From contig CAICTM010000180.1 of NCBI GenBank assembly GCA_903772945.1, positions 1 through 64,000 of the forward strand: a stretch of 64,000 bases of DNA, written 5' to 3'. Below are positions 1 through 10,536 of this stretch, piece by piece. The position numbers were made by a program, and so were the translations under genes. The stretch's first letter is position 1. Every line of letters begins with the position of its first letter. Origin of the DNA: Seminavis robusta (lineage: Eukaryota; Bacillariophyta; Bacillariophyceae; Naviculales; Naviculaceae). The notes under the pieces are model-generated. The model saw only the letters and a program-made list of their open reading frames with translations. It was not told the origin of the DNA and searched no databases.

Positions 1-822
1 CGAAGACAACAAACAACAAGAAACAAGAAGAGCACACAGTGAAGAGGGAGGAAACAGAGTGAACAGGCAATCAATGAGCGTTTCTGCAAAGCCGGTGTTA
101 GGGTTAAGGTGTCATTGGCGTTGGTTTATTTGGAGCTCATTTTTCCTTCGATTCCCAGAACTCGAACGTGGAGATGCATTCCTCGAATGCTGGATCTCTG
201 GAGCTTTTAAAATTCGTACAGAGCGGTGTGGTGCAGTAAGGTACGGTGCGCAGGTACAAAAATCGTCAACCAAAATTCTCTGCAAAATACTAAAAGACTG
301 TCCACTGATAATTCTGAAGTAATATTAATACAACACTAAAAGCGTTCGGGGGAAGTGTTCAGGAGAAGTGTTCGGGAGCAGTGTTTGAGAGAAGTGAAAC
401 CAAATTTGCAGAGGAATGCGATTCTCAGCTTGCCTTTTGATTGTTATCTTAACAGCGTGTAGTAGAGGTGCGATCCTCATTTATCTTGTGACCAAGGCGG
501 CGATGTTTTCTTTCGCTCACTGGTATGAAGGAACGATCGTAATACATTTACCTCGAAGGATACCGGTACTACTAGCTAGCCAGTACTTCAGTAGGATCCC
601 CTACTACATGTACGGGTCTCAGTACTTCTCGTACCGGTGTCGCTGGTGCTAGCTAGCTAGTACTGTAGTACATGTGTGCGGGTGTACAGTACCTACAGAT
701 GGGCACGTTTAGAAGACCAAAGGCACGCCTCGACATGATTTTCTTTGTCTCCTACCTTCCCACAAATTCGAAACCAATCATCTCCTCGTGGAGAAAGTTG
801 AAATCATCAACCACAAAACAAA
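1..822. other. Gene-free stretch before the arrestin-like gene
   Basis: I see no supportable gene. The short open frames here have no recognisable domain. At about 345-397 there are four imperfect 13 bp tandem units of the form GTTCGGGAGAAGT. At 560-690 there is a run of short palindromic pieces (CTAGCTAG, GTACCGGT, GTACATGTAC). The last 100 bases or so before 823 are the likely promoter and 5' UTR of the arrestin-like gene. Confidence 0.6.
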
Positions 823-2010
823 ATGAAGCTATACTTCGTAATTGACCAAACAAGTGGTGTTGTCCGTGCTGGAGAACAGCTTTCTGGAAGACTAATCATC
901 AGCTCTACCCAGCCTGTGCGTGCAACTAACATTTCGCTATACTTCAGAGGCAAAGAAGACACTACAGTTCAGCACCTCGAACAAAGGAAGGTCGGTGATG
1001 ATTATGAGACAAGGAGAGTAACATCCCACGAAAAACACCAATTCTTTCGAATGGACATGCCGGTCCCAGACCTTTCTTCCATTATTTGGAATGGAAGAAC
1101 AGTTCCAGGCCAACACGAAGTCCCCTTTCGAATACAGCTGCCTTGGAATCTACCTTCTACTATGCGGATTGAAGAAAATGGAGACAGCGCTACAATTGCA
1201 TACTGTCTCAGAGCCCAACTCAATGGGTCGGGATTCTTGAAAGACTACCAAGCCACACAATCTGTACAGATTTTGGCAAAAGCCGAGCCAGCTGAGACAT
1301 CCCCATACATCGTGCCGCCAACATCCACAACAATTAGATCCTTCGGGTTGTTCGGAAAAGGCGAGATAACGTATGGGGCCAAAGTGCCGGTTACGAAGCT
1401 GGCGCAAGGACAAACTGTTGAGGCATATGTTGCTTTGATCAACAACAGTGGGAAAAGTCTAAGAGAAGTGATAGTGGAATTGACAGAGGTGGCCAAGTTT
1501 TCTGCTCATGGGCACTGCAGAACTGTCTACAACCATCTGTGGACAGAGAGGTTTTCAGAGCAACACTTTACAGGAAGCCAGAAACTAGACAAGGAAAACT
1601 TGAAGAAAATGCAACAAGACGCCAACAGGAAGCAGAAGAGCTATCATCAAGTGCTGGCTGCTGTGAATGACGATGAAGGATCGTCACGATGCACCGTCCA
1701 GGTGCCTCGGGGCTCCCATGAATCCTTCCAGGGAACAAGTATCAAGGTTTCCCATACTCTTCGTGTCATAATGAAGACTCAATTCGGTGCCACCAACCCC
1801 GAGTTCAGCGTGCCCATTGATATTGTGCAAGAGATTCAGCGGATTCAACCGGCTGTGAATGGCGGGGAAGGCCAAGAGGAACAATATCCAACCGCCCATG
1901 CTGAGCCAATCTATGATGAAGAACAAACGCCCACCGTGAACCCAGTCGATGTGGCTGGTTTCCGAAATTACAGTGATCCTCCAACGAATCCGACCTATAT
2001 TGTGAAATGA
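823..2010 (+). CDS. Arrestin domain-containing protein (ARRDC-like)
   Basis: A single-exon protein of 395 residues starting at an ATG in good context (AACAAAATG). Residues 1-160 fit the arrestin N domain: a beta-rich start with a GEQLSGRLII stretch, then SLYFRGKEDT and the VPFRIQLPWNLPST strand pattern. Residues 175-330 fit the arrestin C domain (ITYGAKVPVTKLAQGQTVEA, then SHTLRVIMKT near the end). Family members are cytosolic adaptors that link membrane proteins to ubiquitin ligases or endocytosis. The acidic, proline-rich tail (about 345-395) has a DPPTNPTY stretch but no exact PPxY motif, so ligase recruitment is uncertain. I see no membrane segment or signal peptide. The family call is fairly sure; the cargo is unknown. 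Confidence 0.85.
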   Translation: MKLYFVIDQTSGVVRAGEQLSGRLIISSTQPVRATNISLYFRGKEDTTVQHLEQRKVGDDYETRRVTSHEKHQFFRMDMPVPDLSSIIWNGRTVPGQHEVPFRIQLPWNLPSTMRIEENGDSATIAYCLRAQLNGSGFLKDYQATQSVQILAKAEPAETSPYIVPPTSTTIRSFGLFGKGEITYGAKVPVTKLAQGQTVEAYVALINNSGKSLREVIVELTEVAKFSAHGHCRTVYNHLWTERFSEQHFTGSQKLDKENLKKMQQDANRKQKSYHQVLAAVNDDEGSSRCTVQVPRGSHESFQGTSIKVSHTLRVIMKTQFGATNPEFSVPIDIVQEIQRIQPAVNGGEGQEEQYPTAHAEPIYDEEQTPTVNPVDVAGFRNYSDPPTNPTYIVK

Positions 2011-2580
2011 GTCTGTCTTGCCGCAGATGTTCGGGAACTCGTCTATTCCTGGCCGGTATCGAACAGCTAGGGAGAAGCTCAAGAGTTTCAGCAAACGACC
2101 AACTGTACCAGGTAACATTCTTTGACAAGAAGACGTGCTGAAAAGGCAGGAAAACCTCGACTATCGAGAGTCCCTCAGAGGAGTACGCTTTGCATTACAC
2201 CTGTGAAGTTATTAGAATACATGACGTACGGTAATCATATTAGTAGCTCATCTACATCAGTAATTGTTGCTGCATAGCGCGCAAGTGTTGCCAATTGCAG
2301 GTATGGTTGAGATCGAGGTGGTACTAGGCAGTTGTAACGACTCCAGTTTGCGGCGATAGTTCTTTCTTTTTGGGTCAAACTGACCTAAAAGCTCTCAACT
2401 TGTTGCGTAGTGATCACACTTCTTGGTCCCTCTTGCGCTCTTGTCGCCATGGCATGGATCGCAGAACGTTGCCCATGGTAAATTTTGTGGCAACAACAGA
2501 CACACGGTCTGGATGGCGTCGATTGGTAGTGGTACCAATTGATTATTAAAGAAATGCCAAACGATATCCACAGGAGCACC
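2011..2580. other. Convergent intergenic stretch
   Basis: This lies between the stop codons of the arrestin-like gene (+) and the RFT1 gene (-) and presumably holds both 3' UTRs. I see no gene or clear repeat. Confidence 0.5.
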
Positions 2581-4395
2581 TCAATCTTGTTTTGCTCGGA
2601 GCAGCTGCCGAATGGATTGTCGAAATTCTTTTTCCAATGGAAAGGCGACGGCGCAAATCCCCACAAAGCACATGCCACCAAGAATTACGTGTCTGGCTGC
2701 TAGCAGAAACCATGCTTTGCTTCCTGTCGGAACCTCCGTGTGCGATTCGAGCCATTGCAACGACTGGTGGCTGCCCAATGCCGACACGGCAAAGCAGACG
2801 AGCACCACCGGATGCGGTGACATTTGTCGCACGAGCGTTTGAAACATTTTGCCGGTTGTCGTCGTATTCTCCTCGCCGCCACCATTATTGTGTTGTTCTT
2901 GTGCAAAGTATTTTGCGGCAAACACCATGGAATACAAGGATCTCAATGCCATGCAGACGCAATTGGCGGCCACAACACCGACCGTGTCGAATCGACTGAC
3001 GAACATGGGAGCAATCACGGCAAAGATCACACCGACCACGGAATGCATCACCCCCAAGCGCCCAATATCCCCTCCACTGGACGCCACCCCAAAAACAAAG
3101 GCTTCTGTCATGCCATTCCATGCCATGAATGCCGTGTAGATGCAAAATGCGCTCAAGACGGTAGCAGCTTCGGGTATGGATCCCCATTTGCGTCCCGCCA
3201 GTACATTGAGTAGAACGGATGTGTAATTGGTGGCCAAGCAACAAAAGACCAGGCCAATGTAGAGGACCAATTTGACCAAGACAACGTAGGATTGTTGCAA
3301 GAGTCTGCGATAGTTGTTGTTGTTGTCATTATTATTTTGCGTCGACGACGACGAGACGCGACTCCACAATAACCGTGCCACCTCTTCCATGGGTTGCAAC
3401 AGAAATCGAGCGGCCAATCCCCCATAGGCACTGGCCATGGCATAAATTCCTTGATCGTAGCTTCCTGCCAGAGTGCTCAACACGATCCGATCGGCTTCTG
3501 TAAGAAAGTGTTTGAACAATCCTTGCACCGTAAAGAGTAGCGTCATGTAACAGGTGGTTCCATCCAATCCTTGAGAAACGTCAAAGAGTACGAGTTGGAA
3601 CCATGTTTTTCGGTACATGAATGCGGCATAGACGGTCCCGTACACCACCTGTGCCACTCCAAAACAACAAATGGGCCATTGCGGTGCCAATTGCAACGCC
3701 ATGACAGTAGCGAATGTCTTGAAGAGAGATGCCATGCCTTCGGCCGAGACCCGAGTGGCGACTTGCAATTGACGCAAACAATGCAAGGCAGCCGGTTCGG
3801 CCAATCCTTCCATCCACGCCCCAATGCAATAGAGAATTCCACCCCATTGATAGTCTTGATCCAATTGGGCCGTTTCCGTCTGCATATGCCAAACAAATGC
3901 CAGCAATGCTGCCGCCGTAGAAACCGGAATGCTGAGCCATGCCACATTCCACGTATCATTCTCCGCTGTTGTTTTGGTCAAGGAGAGACGGAATCCTTCT
4001 CGACTGACAAAGAGGACTGTGGTCAAGAGCAATTCCAATTGAATGGCGGCTTGACCTAGAGCGGCGATATTGTCACCCAACAGGCGAAAGGAGACTTGTG
4101 TGCACAAGAAGGATAACAGTTTCACAGCTATACTCCAAACAGTCCCGGAAGCAGCTTTGCGAATGGAGGAATCATCCGTTGGAGTATCGTGTTGTTCTTT
4201 TTGTGGATTGTCGTCTTTGGTCGCCGATGCCTTGTCCTTGTCTTCGTTACCAGTAGGTGGGTCTTTGGCCGAAGATCCCATTTGAAAGTAGACAGCTACT
4301 GTGATGCCCAATACAATGGGGAGAATCAGAAGCGAAAACATAGACGCATCTTGAATACCAATAGACAGGAACAGTCGCTGCACAGTTGATGCCAT
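2581..4395 (-). CDS. RFT1: RFT1-like protein (ER lipid-oligosaccharide pathway)
   Basis: A 604-residue polytopic membrane protein in one exon, starting at the ATG at 4395. From about residue 70 it matches the RFT1/MOP-flippase layout: a GTVWSIAVKLLSFLCTQVSFR opening helix, ALGQAAIQLELLLTTVLFVSREGFRLSL with the characteristic REG(F)R motif, and about 12 further hydrophobic helices. RFT1 is an ER protein needed for N-glycosylation at the Man5GlcNAc2-PP-dolichol stage; whether it is itself the flippase is disputed. Compared with animal and yeast RFT1 (about 540-575 residues) there is an extra N-terminal hydrophobic segment (residues 19-41) and a charged linker (45-70). An Asn run near residues 350-362 is low complexity. 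The nearby glycosyltransferase gene is probably not functionally linked. Confidence 0.85.
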   Translation of the reverse strand: MASTVQRLFLSIGIQDASMFSLLILPIVLGITVAVYFQMGSSAKDPPTGNEDKDKASATKDDNPQKEQHDTPTDDSSIRKAASGTVWSIAVKLLSFLCTQVSFRLLGDNIAALGQAAIQLELLLTTVLFVSREGFRLSLTKTTAENDTWNVAWLSIPVSTAAALLAFVWHMQTETAQLDQDYQWGGILYCIGAWMEGLAEPAALHCLRQLQVATRVSAEGMASLFKTFATVMALQLAPQWPICCFGVAQVVYGTVYAAFMYRKTWFQLVLFDVSQGLDGTTCYMTLLFTVQGLFKHFLTEADRIVLSTLAGSYDQGIYAMASAYGGLAARFLLQPMEEVARLLWSRVSSSSTQNNNDNNNNYRRLLQQSYVVLVKLVLYIGLVFCCLATNYTSVLLNVLAGRKWGSIPEAATVLSAFCIYTAFMAWNGMTEAFVFGVASSGGDIGRLGVMHSVVGVIFAVIAPMFVSRFDTVGVVAANCVCMALRSLYSMVFAAKYFAQEQHNNGGGEENTTTTGKMFQTLVRQMSPHPVVLVCFAVSALGSHQSLQWLESHTEVPTGSKAWFLLAARHVILGGMCFVGICAVAFPLEKEFRQSIRQLLRAKQD

Positions 4396-4968
4396 GGTCG
4401 ACCTTCAATGGCTGTCAATCCGTTGACTTGGTTTGTTGATGGTGTGAGGGGAATGGATCTTGGCTCAAATTCGAATCATATCAGTCGATCCGAATGATCA
4501 ATCGAATAACTTGAACTTTACGCCGATTTAGAGCACGCTAGGTAGATTATCTAAGGAAACCAAAACTTGAAACCTGGCTACCTGCCAGAAGGCCGTCTGG
4601 ACCATTGACGTGACAATACTAGTAGGAATGGATGTGGAGGAGCAATGACGAGGGCTGCACACCAAGTGCAAAGCTGGTGGGCAATCTACTAGTCAAGGTC
4701 GTCGGCAGTGCTTTTTCTTTTGCATCAGGTATCAGAACTATTGAAGAAGAATGGTTTGTATATCTACATTTGCTGGATAGCTTCGTCTATCCCGGACTTG
4801 AAATAGCTGGCGAGTACTGGGCGGAAAATGTAGTGCACTCAGCAAGTAAAGCAGCTCAAAGCAAAGCCTTCCATTGGGTTTGCTGGGGTTGCCTCCACAG
4901 TACCATAGTGTGAAATCGATTAGATTGGCTGAGGCAAGCAGAAAGCGACGAAAGGCAGGCACCCAATG
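4396..4968. other. Stretch between RFT1 and the MYND pseudogene
   Basis: The RFT1 promoter must lie just above 4396. At 4630-4960 open frames exist on both strands without a recognisable domain. The minus-strand frame directly continues the pseudogene that ends at 4969 and may be its former 3' part. Confidence 0.4.
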
Positions 4969-6719
4969 TCACATCCGTTCCACCAAGATGTGAGCTAGTC
5001 CTAGTTCTCTGGAAACTCTGACATACTTCCACTTGCCATCTTTCATCAAAGTTGAAATGAGAGCCACATTCTTCTCCGAAAATGGGATCTCAAGCAAATT
5101 CTTTGGTTTGATCCGTTTGGGTGCACTGATTCCATCCACCTGTACAGCAACTCAGCCCTCTTCCAACCCATCCATGCATATGGTGCCAAATTTGCCATTC
5201 ATTGTCAAACCGGAAGGACTGACAAGACCATGGATCAAAACCCACAAACCAGCTTCGCCTCTCTCCAAACCAGTGCAACCTGATGTGCCCTCCTCTTCGG
5301 CTTCCATGTCTGCAGCAGCTTCCATCGCTACTTCAGAATACATTTGGAATTCCTTTGCCTCTTCATCATTTTCTGATGCATACTTGAATAAGGCAGATGC
5401 ATCCTTCAACTCAGAAGAAGTTCCATTAATGGCAAAGTTTCTGTTGTTGACAATTCCTTGAGTGATTAAGCCGGACAAAGCACATGCCCGAGTGAGGGAC
5501 AACTGGACAATACTGGTACTGTTGCTGTCTTCAGCTCTATCAGCACTTTCGGTGATTGTGTTGAGTGCAACCTTGGTGATTCTCTTGAGCATACCATCAC
5601 AGCACCACCAACTTGGTTTATGTTGCCCATTTTCGCTTTTCCAACAGTATCTAGTCGTGAGATCTTCTATGAGAGAAGTCCAATGGCCAAAGGCAAGAGG
5701 GCGAGGCTTCTGCTCAGGATCAAGATTCCCAAACAGAGCACAAAATGCCCACCGTTTGAATGCTTCCCCCAAATATGACGTGGCTTCCTTCCGCTGTCCT
5801 GATGCATCGAAGCATTGCGCAAGTCGATGAAAACTTTCTGGTTGCCTTGAGTCTAGCTTTATAGCTTTGCCATATAGCTTCTTACCACCAGCAATATCCC
5901 ATCAGCTACCTTCTTTTCTGCTGACAACATAATAGCGTAATATTCATCACCCAAAGCTTCCACAATATTAGGAAAAGGTTGATTAGCAAGTGCGTTGCAA
6001 TGTTGCAATCCCTTCCTAAAGTTTCCACAATGTCAGGGAAAAGTCCGCCAAGGTCATAAGCAAGGTCCTTTTTCTTTTTTTTTTGATTCCTTCCTATGTC
6101 ATTTTTTGTGTCTTGGCCAAGCCTCCTAGAAACACTGTTGGGAGCAAAATAATGCTGGAATCAAGCCTTCTTGATGACATTGTGGACACTGCTCGAATTT
6201 AGTGCCGGCGGATTCTGCTGTTTGGCAGCCCCAGCAGACTCTTTCTGCCTTGAAATCTGGTGGTATCATACCCATTAGCTCTTTCTTGGCCAACTCCATC
6301 GTGACAAAAGGTCTAGCTAGCTAGCCAGGTAGTTGCATGGAAGTGGAACACAAAGGAGCTCTTGTTGTGGTTCGGGATCTTGATGCCTCTTTGGTTTCGC
6401 TGGACGGAGTTCCTGAAATAGACAGACTAACTGGCTTATAGCTTTGAGGGATTTCGCAATTGCATGGCCCGTGAATGGTGATAGTACTAGTAATAAGGCT
6501 ACGGACGGGAAGAATGGAGCCGTGATTTCCCGCTTCATTTGAATTTTCCACATGCTGGCCTTCAGAGTCCGAAACACCCAGGCCGGATGTAGGCCAGTGG
6601 GAGGTACGACTGCACAACTTGTTGGCAAAAGCAGCTCTATCTACAAGGAGCGAAGCTGCTGTTTGAAGTTGTGGCCTGGCTGCAGCTGGTACTGTACCGG
6701 TAGAAGAAGAGGAATTCAT
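4969..6719 (-). pseudogene. Decayed MYND zinc-finger gene
   Basis: A MYND finger can be read from an ATG at 6299: CWGC, then EQCPQCHQEG, then ALFCSQQCF and a final W-x-x-H block, the Cys/His spacing of a MYND zinc finger. It is interrupted by a TAG just after QQCF and a TGA just before the last His. The reading frame then changes at least twice before a longer open stretch (5772-5155, about 206 codons). That stretch carries a helical region rich in Ala/Glu and follows a TPR-like piece (AIKLDSRQPESFHRLAQCF) readable in another frame. After another in-frame stop the same frame runs on to 4969. The open frame at 6321-6719 is in phase with the MYND start, separated from it by TAGCTAGCTAG, so the stop there may come from CTAG repeat growth. 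This is a host gene relic. Functional MYND proteins usually mediate protein interaction. Confidence 0.6.
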
Positions 6720-6857
6720 TTCTATTGTTTTACTTTATGGGGATCAATCTATCTAAGAACCTGTAGTGGGTATAGTGGGTAGGAGAACGTGGACAACAAA
6801 GCCCCTCCCTGCTGTCTCTTCCAGCCACGTGTGGGACAAGCAAGCGTCAGGAGCCCT

Positions 6858-7583
6858 TCATTCACTCAGCTTGGGGCAAGAGGCAGCCTCTGCGGATTCA
6901 TAAAGACCTGCGTACCCTGTAATGCTGCCCATTGCAATGATTTGAATCTTGCCAATCTTGCCGCCTTTCTTCATGTGGAAAATGTAACGCTCCTCGTCTA
7001 AGGAGATTCGCTTCCCGGATGGAGGAATCGCTGGAAGCTCTCCCGGTATGATGGTGTATGGAGTACCCGTATGTGTTCCAGACCAGCAAACCCCGTCCAC
7101 AAAGATTCTCTTGGGGCTTCTAGGATCCTCACAAATGGCAGCGAGGGACATGCCGTAGTCAGGAAAGCTTTCGTATGCCATCTTCAGTTGGAGCGCACAT
7201 TCCCTTGCAGTGCACTTGAGTCCATCCTCAAATTCCATTGTGACATCTGGTGATTCGAAAAGCCCCAATGTTTCCTCGAAGGATGAATCTATGTTTTCAG
7301 GGTCAAACAGATTCGTCAACTCCATGAAACGCTCCACAACCTTGAGATTCTCCGATTTTGTTGGCAGCACTTCCTCTCCCCTGTTCTTTGGCTTTTTGCT
7401 GCGTTGCGACTTCTTGCTGCTCCTTTTGCTACATGCACTGCTAATGCTAAGACTTGTAGTGGACGCACCACAATTGGACACAGTTTCTTCGATTTCTTCC
7501 TGCTCTTCTCCCCTCGAAGACTTGCTATCAGCAGTACTGACACTAGCCGCTTTGTGAGATGAGAAGAGTCTAAAGAGCTTCAT
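6858..7583 (-). CDS. NTF2/SnoaL-like fold protein
   Basis: A 241-residue protein starting at the ATG at 7583. Residues 1-75 are a Ser/Lys/Glu-rich low-complexity leader. Residues 80-230 look like an NTF2-like cone: VVERFMELTNLFD opens the first helix, DVTMEFEDGLKCTARECALQLKMAYESFPDYGM follows, then a strand with VCWSGTHTGTPYT and a polyketide-cyclase-like FHMKKGGKIGKIQI. The FPD.......G.HTG layout is characteristic of SnoaL-like polyketide cyclase relatives, which include enzymes and many proteins of unknown role. No catalytic residue can be assigned safely. I see no targeting signal. Confidence 0.65.
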   Translation of the reverse strand: MKLFRLFSSHKAASVSTADSKSSRGEEQEEIEETVSNCGASTTSLSISSACSKRSSKKSQRSKKPKNRGEEVLPTKSENLKVVERFMELTNLFDPENIDSSFEETLGLFESPDVTMEFEDGLKCTARECALQLKMAYESFPDYGMSLAAICEDPRSPKRIFVDGVCWSGTHTGTPYTIIPGELPAIPPSGKRISLDEERYIFHMKKGGKIGKIQIIAMGSITGYAGLYESAEAASCPKLSE

Positions 7584-9130
7584 CTTGCTTCTTGTTCTTG
7601 TTTCTTTGTGTTGTGGAAGTTGGAATAATGTGCTGTTTCTCTCGCTCGGCTCAGGTTGTTTTTATGCAACTTGGTTGCAAGTTATGTGAAACCCAATGCT
7701 GATGATCCAATCTCCCCACTAGGCCTCGCTGGCCATGGTTCCGTAGGTTTGGCGCTGCCTCTTCTCATTTATTTGATCTACAGTCATCATCGCGTGGACA
7801 AACTCATCGGTGATAAGACAGGCTTTGAAAGAAAGGACCCTGCAGCACGCAGCAGACCACCTACTAGTCTAGAGCTAGTAGTACTAGTATCTAGTTCTGG
7901 GACACAGCTGATGCCATTAAGAATGGCCGCTATCATTGCTGCGCGACTCGCTTCCACGCAAATGCAGTCATACGGTACCGAATTTTTGACAAGAATTGGC
8001 AACCTGGGGGCACCCACTCCTTGCTCCGTGGGAATTGCGCTTAACTGATTTGATCTACAGTCATCGTCGCGGGGACATACCAGTACGTGTACGACCGTAG
8101 CATTACGAAACGAAACGCCAGGCTTTGGGGCAATGTCGAACACGTACTGTACTCTTCTGCCAGCCACACTGTACTAACTAGCTACGGTAGCCTAAAGCTT
8201 GTGGCATTGTTTACAAGTGTTACAATTGGCAGTTGGAGAGAGATCTTTGACATCTAGCGCTTTCATCGCTCCTACTACCAGTGGCCGTATGTACCGTAGC
8301 TGGTTTGCTAGCCAGTTGCCAAAATGGCCACACTGAGAAAATGAGCCCGAAACTGATGGAACACATGATGCTTCTACCACGGAAGCTACTGGTACCCCTG
8401 CCTGACCATCAAACTGGCTGGCTAGTCCAGTACAGGGGCGGCCCTGTAGGTATCACGCTTCAGGGTGTTTCTATTACCCTAACTGCAGAATATGTGCTAA
8501 GAGGCCTGCTCGTCTGCCGCCGCATGCAGCAGTGGGTGTTGAATACACCAAATTGCAGTAATACTGACCTTGGTACATGTAGCACGTCCATTCGTCAACT
8601 ACAGTACAGTTTACTACCGTAGCTGTAGCTTCAGTCGCTCTTTAGCTACCGTAGCCAGATGCCAAGCTGGCCTTGGGGAGCTCCTTGGCGCTGGGGCTCA
8701 CACGCGAACATGGAGCCGAAACTGCCGCCATTGCAGCATGTGCTATGGCCTTCACTGATTTGCGAGCGGTCAACCATGCCAACTTTCAACTTTCCTACTG
8801 GACCTGGGGAAACTCCGAAGCGGTCCATCTAATCTGCCAAAGCACTGTGCCGCCATCGTCATCGCCCGAGCTTCCGTGAACACAGTCAGTTGCCGTGCTC
8901 AAGGTTTAGGTTAGTTTGTGTCTCGAAAAGGCTTTCTAGAAATCTGGTCATGTGACTTTCCAGTCCTTCCTTCGTGCCAAACGTTGAGCGAGCCGGAAGG
9001 GTCGCCGAAAGATCCTTCATTGGAATGAGCGAAACCGACATGCATCCAAGCCACACATCGAAGATCCCACAGCACTCGTATCCAAAGGTAGATTGTTAGT
9101 TAGTTACTTAAAAGAGCAACAACAACCACA
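7584..9130. other. Gene-free stretch with short palindromes
   Basis: About 1.5 kb between divergent genes. Short frames exist on both strands but show no domain, no consistent codon pattern and no splice continuity. CTAG and CCGTAG/CTACGG pieces recur (7860-7895, 8170-8190, 8590-8660). The last 100 bases are the likely promoter of the Tudor-like gene. Confidence 0.45.
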
Positions 9131-10357
9131 ATGACGAGCAAAGGAGGAGATCCCCACCAACAACTTTCCGAGTACGAATTGCAGCGATTGGAACGCATCA
9201 AGAAGAATGAAGCCTACCTGGAATCCTTGGGTCTCAAATCGGCCAAGCAAAAGATGCTGGAAATGACGAAACGTACCCAAAAGAATCAACGTCGTACCAC
9301 CAAAAAGATTGTGATCCAACCGGGACAAGAGCGTCGCAGCAATCGCCACAACAAGGTTACCAACGACAACAACAAACTTTTGATGTTGAGCTACCGTGGA
9401 GAGACCGATCGTGATTTGCGAGCGATTGATCAAAACGATTCCGACGTGTCCAGCGGTAATAGTAGCGAGGACGAGGATGTGATTCCTCCCAGTCGTCGTC
9501 GGCTACCAGCCGCCGTGGTGTCTCTGACGGAAGACGAGAAGAAAGTCCTGGCCGCCAACCAAATGGATGAGAACTATTTGACCAAATTCAAGGAATTCCT
9601 CATCTACCACAACAAGATTAGCGATCAAAACGTCCGCAATGTCATGCGGCAAGTCACCAAGTTGGCCACGGGCGAGGGAGTCCACTACGATTCGGCACGG
9701 TTTGGTTGGAAACCCCATCAAATCTTTTACAAGGGTATCAAGGTCACGCCTCTTTCGGATTTTCCACACATTATGCAATTGGCACAAGAAGCCGAAGACA
9801 AGTGGGGTCGCGATCATGGCAATGGTTGGTTGCTCTCCCATCCACTCAAGAAAATGCTGCTGTTTCAACAATTCTGTCTCCAAAATCCAGATTTCTTGGC
9901 GGCCAAGTGCAAGCTGAAGGAGTATTACGAAATCCAGAACAACGATAATCAAGCCGAGGAAGTAGAAGATACAATGGAAGAAGTAGTCACTACTACTACA
10001 GCTGTTGTTAGCTCCAGTGGTAGTGAGGATGGTGACGAAGAGAAGGACGGGGGAAATCCAGAGCCTGCCGTTGTGACACCTCCACCAAAAAAGACGACAA
10101 CTAGCAAGAAGAGGAAGAGCACCACCACGGCTACCACTGCCAACAACAACAAAAAGACCAAACACGACAAACACGTAGGATGCTGCGTGGCAAAGTTCTT
10201 TGGCGAGGAGCTCTTCTTTGGAACGGTAAAAAGTTACGATGAAGGAGCTCGTTGGTGGTCGATTGAATATGACGACGGCGACACGGAAGAAATGAACGAC
10301 AAGGAAGTGAAGAAAGCTTTAAAACTGTTCCAGGAAAACAAACAAAAGAGGAGCTAG
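9131..10357 (+). CDS. Tudor-like chromatin-associated protein
   Basis: A 408-residue, highly charged, single-exon protein with an ATG start (CCACAATG). Residues 1-70 are basic with an RLERIKKNEAYLESLGL helix that resembles the start of WD-repeat/SAP-type chromatin proteins. A middle globular region (about 135-280) includes KFKEFLIYHNKISDQNVRNVM and FGWKPHQIFYKGIKVTPLSDFPHIMQ. A Lys/Thr-rich nuclear-localisation-like stretch (315-350) precedes a C-terminal Tudor-type barrel (355-400): VAKFFGEELFFGTVKSYDE, then WWSIEYDDGDTEEM. That pattern matches the PTM/DIR17-like Tudor family, which binds modified histone tails or DNA. Nuclear location and chromatin binding are inferences. Confidence 0.7.
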   Translation: MTSKGGDPHQQLSEYELQRLERIKKNEAYLESLGLKSAKQKMLEMTKRTQKNQRRTTKKIVIQPGQERRSNRHNKVTNDNNKLLMLSYRGETDRDLRAIDQNDSDVSSGNSSEDEDVIPPSRRRLPAAVVSLTEDEKKVLAANQMDENYLTKFKEFLIYHNKISDQNVRNVMRQVTKLATGEGVHYDSARFGWKPHQIFYKGIKVTPLSDFPHIMQLAQEAEDKWGRDHGNGWLLSHPLKKMLLFQQFCLQNPDFLAAKCKLKEYYEIQNNDNQAEEVEDTMEEVVTTTTAVVSSSGSEDGDEEKDGGNPEPAVVTPPPKKTTTSKKRKSTTTATTANNNKKTKHDKHVGCCVAKFFGEELFFGTVKSYDEGARWWSIEYDDGDTEEMNDKEVKKALKLFQENKQKRS

Positions 10358-10536
10358 GAGGCAGAGATCTCCAACTACAGCAATGAAGGCTGTTGTCCAC
10401 TCGAGTGGCGGTATCTTGTGTTGATTTGTACCATTCGAGTGTAAAAACTAATGAACTACCTAGACTTTAGCTTTTAGTATTATCGGCCTTGCTACACCGT
10501 GTGCTTTTTAGGTCAAATGGTTATGCTATGCGTTAG

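Noticed and set aside
8281-8880. Several 60-110 codon frames on both strands
   Set aside because: No domain, no consistent codon use, and they overlap CTACGGTAG-type repeats.
9503-10174. 223-codon minus-strand frame opposite the Tudor-like gene
   Set aside because: Hydrophobic but low-complexity in places (Val/Leu runs opposite Thr/Asn/Lys codons); it is the antisense of a well-supported gene.
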